A stretch of DNA of 64,000 bases from Limnomonas spitsbergensis (Eukaryota > Chlorophyta > Chlorophyceae > Chlamydomonadales), in the NCBI GenBank assembly GCA_037349105.1, contig JAYJMM010000119.1, positions 310,001 through 374,000 of the forward strand, read 5' to 3'. This document shows, piece by piece, positions 53,001-59,852 of the stretch (its first letter is position 1; every line of letters starts with the position of its first letter). Below the pieces are notes generated by a model. It was given only the letters and a program-made list of their open reading frames with translations, had not been told where the DNA came from and did no database searches. A program made the translations under genes and the position numbers.

Positions 53001-56000
53001 CGCTGGGAGCAATAGCGGGTATTGCTTGTGCAGCTGCACCAGTCTTCCCCCCGCGATCTCCCGCATGGTGGCACTGGTGTCGGCGTACAGATACTGTATG
53101 ACCGGGATGCCTGCTCTAAGCACCATCTCAAGCCCAGAGCACATACCTCCGAAGGGTTCGAACAGGACCACTCCCTCTTGCTCCAGGGCGTACACCGCCG
53201 CTGTGGGTAGGCATGCCGTATCCACCCCTGCATGGAGGTGGGCCGGAGTCGAGCGGGGCAGGTCGGTCAGCACATTGTTGATCAGGTCCCGGGCCCTGGC
53301 CCTACTATTGAAAGCTCTTTCTGCAGTACTGGCAGGCTGTGCCTGCTCATCGTCCTCATCCTTTGCGCTGGAGATAGCCTGGCCGCACGGGGCCACTGTA
53401 CATGCCGTCTCAGCGGCCTGCAGGCGGCGCACGCCTCGTCTGCCCTCTTGCGCCAGGCGAACCACCTGATCTGCGTGCCACTGATTTACCCTGCCTAGGC
53501 CTGTGAGCATAGCGACATGAGCTCCGCAGGTGACCCCACTAGGGTTGTGCGGCTCAGGGGCGACATCGTCTAGCCGCGCTCCTGTGCGGTCGTCAGATGA
53601 CGGGAGGGGTGACCTAGACGGGATATCTGCGTTCTGGTGGCAGGCCCCTGACCGGTGGACAATGGTGATGTCAAGCTCCTGGAGCATGAGTGCCCAGCGT
53701 GCGTGCTGCCCCACTAGGGCCTGGTTATCCATGAGATAGGTGAGGGGTTCGTGGTCTGTGACCAAATGCACCTTGCACCCAAAGAGCATATGACGGTACG
53801 TCCGGGCAGCGTACACAGCGGCGAGCATTTCCCCCTGAAACGACGAGTAGCTCTTTTCGCTTTTGTTCAGGGAACGGGAAGTGCAGGCTACCATGTACTC
53901 CCTGCCGCTGTCGTCACACTGCCCTAGCACCGCCCCTATACCCTGTTTAGAGAAGTCGGTGTACAACAGGAATGGCCTTGGTGGCCCCTTGCCATCTGGA
54001 CCCGTTCCGCTGTAGTCAGGTCTGCGTAACACCCTGCCTCCTTCGCACATCTCAGTTTTGATCAGCTGAAACGCTTGGGCCTGCTCGGGACCCCACACAA
54101 ACGGGACCCCCTTGACAAGCAATGCGTTGATGCATGCGGCTTTGCGAGAGAAATCCGGGATGTAGCACCGGTAGAAGTTAAGGAATCCCATGACCTCCTG
54201 AATGTTCTTGACCGATGCGGGTTCGGGCAGAGCCATGACGGCCGCTATTTTGGCTGCGTGCGGTGTGAGACCTTGGGCCGAGACGTTGTGGCCTAGGTAC
54301 TCCACCGTGGCACACCCAAACAGGGACTTGTCAGGATGCGCTCGCAGTCCTACCGCGTGGAGCATGTCTAGCATGAGCTCGACATGCCTGATGTGATCTG
54401 CAGGTGTGTCACTATACACCAGCAGGTCGTCAATGAAAGCCACACAGAAGGAGCTCAGGCCCGCCCTGGCGATCTCTTCCTCCATCATACGCTGGAAGAA
54501 GGGAGGCCCGTTGCGCAGTCCAAAGTTCAACTTTGTGTACATCCATAGTTCTGGGCCCATCCAGAAAGCCGTTTTGGGCTGGTCCTCGACCTTGATCGGG
54601 ATCTGCATGAATCCTGACCTCAGATCTACCTTGCTAAATACTTTAGCTGTGCCCAGGTTCTGAAAGATAGTTTCCATCCTGGGGATAGCAAACTCCTGCT
54701 TGGCCGTGCGGAGGTTCATTCTCCTCATGTCATGCGCAATGCGGTGGTCTGACCACTCGCCCGTCTCGGCACACTTCTTGGCCGCTACGACCGAGTTGGC
54801 CGCAAACTTGATGGGCCCTCCCTGGGGGACCCTGACAATAATGCCTGCCGCTATCATGGGCTGGCATTTCTCTTTGAAAATGGCTGCTTTAGGGGGTGGC
54901 ATGTCCCTTGCTTTCTGAAAGCACGAGTTGTGCTCGTCCTCTAGGGCCAGCGTAAACTCACCCTGTGCACCGCAGTAGCCTGGCAGTTCAAGCATGGAGT
55001 AGGCGAACGCCCCCTGACGGTCCCGTAGGCTCTGCTCCAGCTGCTCCTGCTGCTCCCCAGTAAAGTCGGGGTGCTTCCCGAGCAGCCACCCCTCCTCAGT
55101 TTTGACGTACTCTGAGGGCGCATGCACCACCCCTCCGGGCTGGAACATGTCGATGACTCCCCCTGCCAGCGGTTCCCCTGTCACTGCCTGTGGCCCTGCG
55201 TTGGATGTGCCCTGATCCCAGGTGCTTTGCGGACGGGGGGGCCGAGGGGCGGGCATATCCACTGGGGGTCGCAGCCAACCAGGCTCCAGCTTGGCAGCTG
55301 CCTCCCTGCTGCAGACGAATGCTCCTTGTCCGGCAGTGAATCCCCCTCCTCGCACGCCCCTTCCGCTGGCCTGTGCCCCAGGGAGGCAGGAGAGCAGGAG
55401 CCACACCAATGCCAGGTGGCACAGGCAAGCCAGAAGGCCCCTGAACGCTGTGCAGGGAAGGAGACCCTTGCAGGCCGGCTGCTGTCTGGGGCTGGGCTGT
55501 GGTCCTGCAGGGGCTGCCGGTGACGGCGCTGCTGGCGGGCCCTGGTCCTCTGGTCCCTCCCGCCAGGAGATTTCCAGCTCCACCTGGCTGATCCTGGTGG
55601 GCGGCGATGGGCACCCTGTGCTGTTACTGGCGTCTCTTGCCGCTGCTTTCCTGCGTCGTTGGCGCGCGCGGGTCCTGGCGTTCCTTGCCCTTCGCGCTGC
55701 TGCGGCCCTGACCTTGGAGGAGTCCGCTGGTCTGTTTTCGCCCCTGCTGGTGGGGGTCTGATGTCCCTCTGCCGCTGTTGGACCTGTGCAGCCTGCAGCG
55801 GATCTGTAAGCGCCTTCCGGGCTGACAGTCTGGGCTCTGGCGCTGCTGCTGCTCCTGGCTGCGCTGCGCGGCTGTCTGCCCAGCTTGTGGGGCTGGAGCA
55901 TCGTCCGCTGGATGGCCTGGTAGTTCCATAGGCTGGTTCTCTCCGGAACCCCCCACTCCACCGGCCAGTCGTCCAATGGCTCGCCTGCCTCTGGCCACCG

Positions 56001-59000
56001 CCCCTCGTCATTGGCCTTGATGAGCTCTGCCCCGATGGACAGGATCTGGGCGTACTGGACCGCGTGCATGGACGGCTGTAGGGGCTGGTCTGCTGTCTCC
56101 CTGTACCATTCCCTGAATGGCACTGGGCGCTGCTCCCCCCTTCTAGCCTGGTTGGCCTCGTCCTGCCTTCGCTCCTCGATGGCCTGCCGTACGTCGGAGA
56201 TGGTTGCCCTGCTGTGCGCTGCCTTGAACACCACCTCCCTTTCGCCGGGCAAGGCTTCCTGCGCGCTGCACCACCATCGCACCCCGAGCCTGGAGTCCTC
56301 CTCCATCTGCCTTTGCCTGATGAAACCCAGCGACTGGTTCCTCTCGGGGCATGCCATGGCTAAGTGCCCCTGGTGGAAGCAGATGGCGCATCTGCCCTCT
56401 CGCAGGCGTGGTGCGGGGCAGGCGTGGTAGTCGTGCCCCTTTTTTCCGCAGCGTTCGCACGGCTCGCTGTGGACGGAGTGGTGGCCCCACGCCGGGGGAA
56501 CTGCATCGCTGCAGCCGCAGGAGGCCCACACCCCTCGCCGGGTACCTCCTATGCCTGGCTTGTCCATGCAGGTGCCGCATGCCTTGGCGTGGCACCGACA
56601 GCAACGCCGGCTGGGCTGTTCTGTTGGGCCAATGCTTTCTCCGCATCCCAAGCAGCTTGGCAGCCTGGCCTCGGGGGTCATGCAGAACTGGCACACTCTG
56701 GCTGCCCCTGTCCGCGGTGTTCTCATGCACAGGTCATGCCATGCTAGTCCGCATGCGCTGCACCAGATCACGCGTTCGCCTGCACGGGCCTGGTCGCACC
56801 CTGCGCACGGCTCCTTGCGCTCTTGGCCGGAGCCAGAGGATTGGCCTGAGGTCCCGGCGCCGTCTGTGCCTGGGTCCCCCTCCCGTTCTGGCGGCTGTGC
56901 CTCGCTGAGGGACCCTAATCGGCCGCGGAATGCCTGCCGCAGCTCCTCCGCTGCCTGGTTGCGTCCCTGCAGCCTGGGGTCGGGGCTGGGGTCTGGGACC
57001 ATGCTCAGCCTGTAACGCAGGCTGGCCTCGATGCGGCCGCCCCTGGGCTCTGGGCCTTCCTGGAGGACTGGCCATGGTGCCCCGCCCTCGAGCCGCTGCC
57101 TGTCCCGTTGAGCCACAAACTGTCGTAACTCGTCATCCCACTGCTCCTTGCTGAGATCTGCACTCCTGTGATCGGGCTCCCCCTCGGCTGCCAAGCGCGG
57201 CGCGCCAGGGTCCTCAGGATCAGGATTGCTGGCCTCGCTGTTGGTGTCGCTGAGCCCCCTGCTCCAGCTGGGTGAGGTGTCAGCCTGGAATCCCAGGGTT
57301 GCCGCAGGTTCTGGCCGCCCTTCTGTGGCTCTGCTCTGCTGGCTGTCCCCTTGCATATGCCCGGCTGAAGGTGCAGTATGCTCGCCGGGCACTGCCACCC
57401 TCCCCTCTGGTGGCGCAGTGTGCCCTGCTGTTGCTGCTGGTTCCTCCTCGGAATCCGAGTCCTGTAGGAGCTGCGGCAGTCCTGCCAAGCTGTTCTCCTC
57501 GTCTGACTCGGGCCAATCCACCTCGTAGTTGCCCCCCCTCAGGGAGGTGAAGAAAGAATGCTCCCTGCTGCTTGGCTGCATGTTGAGGGTAGTTTCGTCG
57601 GGGCTGTGAGTGCTGCCTGGGCTGGTTGTCTCCCTGAATGCTCCCCAACGCCCCCGCGGCGTCTCTTGGCGGTCCGCTATGCCCCTATCCAGCAGGCCTG
57701 TCAGGTCCCTCAGGGCCTCATCGTGATTGCTACCGCTGAATAGGGGGTGGAGCGTGACGGCTCCCCTGGGGTGCCTTTGCCACCAAAGGCGGACAGTGGC
57801 CGCCGGTGCCGACCAGTGGGGCAGCAAGATGGATGGGACGCCGTTGTAGTAGGCCGCCTGTTCCACCCGCATCCACTGCTGTAGGCAGCTCTGCAGCCTG
57901 CCTTGAGCAAAGGCTGAGAGGGTGAGGGCCTGCTCGCCCTGCCACGCGGTGGCGCCCGCTGCTGGCGTGCAGTGCGCTGACACGTGCGTAGGGCAGTCGG
58001 CTCTTTCTTGGGGTGCCCAAAGCTCGTCCACTATCTCGATGTTGTGGACAGCTGCTGACATCTGTTCTGGCAGCAATGTCCTGTTAAGGGCCATCATCAT
58101 GATGGTCCACACCGCCGGGTCTGTTCCTCGAAAGGTGGACACCGCGTGCTCCTCTGCCTGTTCTACGGAGGGAAACCGGTCACTCTGCACCTGGGTAGCT
58201 GTCTTGAAGAAGAACCACACGGGCTGGTCATCGCGTGTGGCGTGCATGTGTATCCACGCCCGCGGTGCGGGGTGCGGCCACTGCCCCTCCAGGTCCTCGT
58301 GGTAGTATGCCACCGCCATCCGAACCGGGATAGCGACCCTGGCGTCACTTGGCTCGTACCCCCAGGGGACCGCCTGGCCCATGACCTCTCTGGCGATGTC
58401 TTGCCCCCTCTCGACGATCTCGGGGCATTGGCGAGGCGTTCCTGGGTGGAGGATCCCGGCACCGTCGTACCCGCTGTGGTCCCGCAGTGCCGCCAGGGCG
58501 TACGCCTGCCTGGCTGCTGCTTGTGTGGGTACGCAGACGGCTTGGTTGGCCAGGCACGGGTGGCGAGCGAGAGTCATGACGCAGTTCTCTGCCCACGGTG
58601 TCCGCATGAATCCGTCGTGGGCGTGCTGCCACATGCCGTATGCCCTTGCCGCGTCTGGTATCTCCGAGCTGGTCCTGAACTGCTCCTCTGCTGCGGTAAT
58701 CCCCTCCTTGACGACGCTGCCCAGGAGTTCGCTGACGCAGTTGGCATAGAGAGGAGTTGGCCACGTGGAGCTCATGAACTCTTCCATGGCCGTGCTAGGT
58801 CTGATGTGACCTTTAATGGCCGCAGCCAGGAGCCCTGCTGTGACCGCGTCCATGGGAAAGACCAACCTTGCTACTGCCTGCATTGCTGCCTGTCTGTCAA
58901 CGCAGATGACTTCCCCCCGCGGTACGCACCAATGGTTTTGCAACCTGCACAGGCCGTCCGCGCCCGCGCCGGGAAGGGTGATCATGGCCGCTGTGGCGGC

Positions 59001-59852
59001 TACCTCTGGCATGTCTGTTCCTGCCGGGTACCACTGCACGAAGCAATGCCTAGGCCAGGGCTCGCCAGGCCCTGGGCCCGGTGCGTCGAGGTCCTCTGCG
59101 CCTGCTACTGCGCTGAGGTCGCTGTCTCCCCAGTGGTCTGGGTTCTGCGGCTCCTCTGGTTCCCACCACTGCTCTCTTTCGCTGGGTACTTCCTCTTGCA
59201 TCCATGTCCTTTCTGTTGGTCCGTGCTCTGTCCTGCAGCTGCGGTGCCCGCTGCCTGCGGCTAGGGGCCGGCTGGTGACGCCCCCTGTGGCCCCATGGGC
59301 CTGCAGCGTGGAGCTGCTACCGCCTCCTTCCGCGGAAGCTGCCGGCCTTGGGCCTGCGGCGGGGGCCCCTGCTTCCGGGGTACCTGGGCACAACACGTCG
59401 GGGGGGTCGTAAATGTCCTGGGAAAGGTCGTCTGACTCCCCCTCCTGCCCTGAGGCCTCCCCTGATATCTCAGGGTCCTGTCTGTGGGCGCTGCCCTCTG
59501 ACTCGCTGTTGCCCTGGTCTTCCCTGGCCCTGAGCGTGACTAGGAAATTTGCGAGCAAGGCGAGCCACCCCTCTTGAGGGGCTGGTGCTCCCATGCGTCG
59601 CAGGTAGTCCAGGAGTTCTAGGGCATGGGCTGTGCTCTTAGGGGCGTCTGCGGGCATGGTCAAGAGGCCATTGGTGGCAATTGCTTCCACGGCCACCCGC
59701 CAATGATGGATTTGCTGGGGCACCTCTCCGTTCCGTGCCTCCGTGGCTATCCCCTCTGGGTCCAACCCTGGCTCAGGCTCACGTCCTTCATGAAGGCCCA
59801 ATGGCTGCCTTGCCTGCTCTTCCTGCCCGTCTAGGTACGCGTCATCCCACTC
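50094..59852 (-). CDS. Pol polyprotein: zinc fingers, RT, RNase H, DNA methyltransferase, integrase, PHD finger
   Basis: Open for 3252 codons after the Gag UAG (59853-59855), in the same frame. Residues here count from the TTG at 59801; no ATG occurs before residue 49, so readthrough of UAG is the simplest start. Order: unknown acidic then Trp-rich region 1-990; PHD-like finger 999-1040; RING-like Cys cluster about 1050-1098; CCHC knuckles 1115-1128 and 1138-1151; hydrophobic segment about 1454-1476; reverse transcriptase with FIDD at 1789-1792; RNase H (D1949 of TDFSK, then FQGEM, TDHEP, NADIPSR); cytosine-5 methyltransferase about 2205-2530; integrase with HHCC and D2781, D2841, E2876; PHD finger 3080-3124; basic/Ala-rich tail to 3235. 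Copies RNA to DNA and inserts it; the methyltransferase is the unusual addition. Confidence 0.9.
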   Translation of the reverse strand, partial: EWDDAYLDGQEEQARQPLGLHEGREPEPGLDPEGIATEARNGEVPQQIHHWRVAVEAIATNGLLTMPADAPKSTAHALELLDYLRRMGAPAPQEGWLALLANFLVTLRAREDQGNSESEGSAHRQDPEISGEASGQEGESDDLSQDIYDPPDVLCPGTPEAGAPAAGPRPAASAEGGGSSSTLQAHGATGGVTSRPLAAGSGHRSCRTEHGPTERTWMQEEVPSEREQWWEPEEPQNPDHWGDSDLSAVAGAEDLDAPGPGPGEPWPRHCFVQWYPAGTDMPEVAATAAMITLPGAGADGLCRLQNHWCVPRGEVICVDRQAAMQAVARLVFPMDAVTAGLLAAAIKGHIRPSTAMEEFMSSTWPTPLYANCVSELLGSVVKEGITAAEEQFRTSSEIPDAARAYGMWQHAHDGFMRTPWAENCVMTLARHPCLANQAVCVPTQAAARQAYALAALRDHSGYDGAGILHPGTPRQCPEIVERGQDIAREVMGQAVPWGYEPSDARVAIPVRMAVAYYHEDLEGQWPHPAPRAWIHMHATRDDQPVWFFFKTATQVQSDRFPSVEQAEEHAVSTFRGTDPAVWTIMMMALNRTLLPEQMSAAVHNIEIVDELWAPQERADCPTHVSAHCTPAAGATAWQGEQALTLSAFAQGRLQSCLQQWMRVEQAAYYNGVPSILLPHWSAPAATVRLWWQRHPRGAVTLHPLFSGSNHDEALRDLTGLLDRGIADRQETPRGRWGAFRETTSPGSTHSPDETTLNMQPSSREHSFFTSLRGGNYEVDWPESDEENSLAGLPQLLQDSDSEEEPAATAGHTAPPEGRVAVPGEHTAPSAGHMQGDSQQSRATEGRPEPAATLGFQADTSPSWSRGLSDTNSEASNPDPEDPGAPRLAAEGEPDHRSADLSKEQWDDELRQFVAQRDRQRLEGGAPWPVLQEGPEPRGGRIEASLRYRLSMVPDPSPDPRLQGRNQAAEELRQAFRGRLGSLSEAQPPEREGDPGTDGAGTSGQSSGSGQERKEPCAGCDQARAGERVIWCSACGLAWHDLCMRTPRTGAARVCQFCMTPEARLPSCLGCGESIGPTEQPSRRCCRCHAKACGTCMDKPGIGGTRRGVWASCGCSDAVPPAWGHHSVHSEPCERCGKKGHDYHACPAPRLREGRCAICFHQGHLAMACPERNQSLGFIRQRQMEEDSRLGVRWWCSAQEALPGEREVVFKAAHSRATISDVRQAIEERRQDEANQARRGEQRPVPFREWYRETADQPLQPSMHAVQYAQILSIGAELIKANDEGRWPEAGEPLDDWPVEWGVPERTSLWNYQAIQRTMLQPHKLGRQPRSAARSSSSARAQTVSPEGAYRSAAGCTGPTAAEGHQTPTSRGENRPADSSKVRAAAARRARNARTRARQRRRKAAARDASNSTGCPSPPTRISQVELEISWREGPEDQGPPAAPSPAAPAGPQPSPRQQPACKGLLPCTAFRGLLACLCHLALVWLLLSCLPGAQASGRGVRGGGFTAGQGAFVCSREAAAKLEPGWLRPPVDMPAPRPPRPQSTWDQGTSNAGPQAVTGEPLAGGVIDMFQPGGVVHAPSEYVKTEEGWLLGKHPDFTGEQQEQLEQSLRDRQGAFAYSMLELPGYCGAQGEFTLALEDEHNSCFQKARDMPPPKAAIFKEKCQPMIAAGIIVRVPQGGPIKFAANSVVAAKKCAETGEWSDHRIAHDMRRMNLRTAKQEFAIPRMETIFQNLGTAKVFSKVDLRSGFMQIPIKVEDQPKTAFWMGPELWMYTKLNFGLRNGPPFFQRMMEEEIARAGLSSFCVAFIDDLLVYSDTPADHIRHVELMLDMLHAVGLRAHPDKSLFGCATVEYLGHNVSAQGLTPHAAKIAAVMALPEPASVKNIQEVMGFLNFYRCYIPDFSRKAACINALLVKGVPFVWGPEQAQAFQLIKTEMCEGGRVLRRPDYSGTGPDGKGPPRPFLLYTDFSKQGIGAVLGQCDDSGREYMVACTSRSLNKSEKSYSSFQGEMLAAVYAARTYRHMLFGCKVHLVTDHEPLTYLMDNQALVGQHARWALMLQELDITIVHRSGACHQNADIPSRSPLPSSDDRTGARLDDVAPEPHNPSGVTCGAHVAMLTGLGRVNQWHADQVVRLAQEGRRGVRRLQAAETACTVAPCGQAISSAKDEDDEQAQPASTAERAFNSRARARDLINNVLTDLPRSTPAHLHAGVDTACLPTAAVYALEQEGVVLFEPFGGMCSGLEMVLRAGIPVIQYLYADTSATMREIAGGRLVQLHKQYPLLLPAPAVEGALRALPQDVYSITAQHFIEVGAQQGRQWFMVAGWECHDLSAAGKGKGLEGARSRSFFPLIKLLGSLQFLQRAKPPAYLIENVAMQLNQRSEKASVEAFGEVCRMLGRPSLFDAAQVGSYAHRTRNYWGNLAPAADIEFVIQASHRPHDGIVDDILDEGSRAQVVACPDNGGYRINVSGQPRRALPCLMATPASYAFRNGQIGMVFRPMGGLQEPNANERERAMGYAVGSTLPRPDFPEGDRRAALGRCMDAWALEAWLTIALEAAKIIPRELARRAGLPDPDRDPAIGMTLTSTHCALASAGKACSGEDEAAATYRQCLGESAATDWADAAQEPGGQSHPDPDPVRVADDEAGEVVDPPGCAAGPAARVDVWTDVPVLHYLQSKMHPPGAEAGEQARVQRRAAPFQWEPERGGVLIRVMPDGRRCVVPRPEDRQAVIREAHASTGHFGSHRTAFMILQQHWWRGLRAAVRKAVQECGVCDRARASTFNHTQPDLHPLPIEGLFFRWGVDLCGPFTTTPRGNRYVMVCVEHYSKWVELIPIPSKASDVTALAFFQNVVARFGGCAEVVTDQGTEFQGEFQDMLLDCFIDHRTTSANHPQADGLSERAVQTLKTGLRKCCGDGSSDDSWDRMVPWVALGFRCSPQQATRMAPYEVLYGQKPVFPSKVGADLWSTARVATVEEAADLLLARVARIKEALPVAGEHLKIAQHRDKLRYARIRGGGYVPQVRRFAVGDYVFVRYASERRSLDPKARPEILRVQRLGETGALVLEGADGLTITENAVNCSPCHLPNLKGRVDFSTSRPNVSLSCEVCRLPDRGDVMLLCDACNTGWHMDCLAPALYAIPEGDWMCPRCEPASGTSVTGPAAAAVPNKPAHHEETAPRATRAAARAAQETGAMDKPEVEVMATNPATKQMERGIARPMPNGLYDISYTTGRGEANVTPRAVQRRAKAATDAARAEEETAA
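50430..50566 (-). other. C-terminal PHD finger of Pol
   Basis: C4HC3 pattern with CDACNTGWHMDCLAP and PEGDWMCPRC (residues 3080-3124), the canonical PHD spacing. PHD fingers commonly read the histone H3 tail. It occupies the place where chromoviruses carry a chromodomain. Confidence 0.9.
50870..51690 (-). other. Integrase domain of Pol
   Basis: Zinc-binding HHCC (HASTGHFGSH with later CGVC), then WGVDLCGPF (D2781), VTDQGTEF (D2841) and LSERAVQ (E2876). By my count 34 residues separate the second D and E, one fewer than the usual 35. Confidence 0.93.
52205..53190 (-). other. DNMT3-like cytosine-5 DNA methyltransferase domain inside Pol
   Basis: Motif I FEPFGGMCSGLEMVL (SAM binding, from residue 2214); motif IV GWECHDLSAAGKG with catalytic Cys2308, where the usual Pro before Cys is Glu; motif VI ENV (E2352); motif VIII HRTRNYWGN (2393-2401); then a target-recognition stretch of about 90 residues and a motif IX/X region ERAMGYAVGS to GRCMDAWALEAWL. 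The CxDLS and KGLEGARSRSFF spacing resembles DNMT3 (CNDLS, KGLYEGTGRLFF) more than DNMT1 or bacterial Dcm. Predicted to methylate cytosine in DNA. Confidence 0.88.
53595..54900 (-). other. Reverse transcriptase and RNase H domains of Pol
   Basis: RT blocks visible: KVDLRSGFMQIPI, FGLRNGPPFFQRMM, FCVAFIDDLLVYSD, KSLFGCATVEYLGH, FLNFYRCYIPDF. RNase H follows with TDFSKQGIGAVLGQ, SFQGEMLA, LVTDHEPLTYL and HQNADIPSRSP, the Ty3/gypsy pattern with all four acidic sites. Confidence 0.95.
56400..56810 (-). other. Zinc-finger cluster in the Pol N-terminal part
   Basis: A PHD-like C4HC3 finger (CAGC, CSACGLAWHDLC, CQFC; residues 999-1040), a Cys-rich RING-like block (CLGC, CCRCHAKACGTC, CGC), then two CCHC knuckles, CERCGKKGHDYHAC and CAICFHQGHLAMAC. 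Confidence 0.8.

Noticed and set aside
52205..53190. Bacterial restriction-modification methyltransferase or contamination
   Set aside because: The domain is in frame inside a eukaryotic Ty3/gypsy polyprotein, and its CxDLS motif is DNMT3-like.
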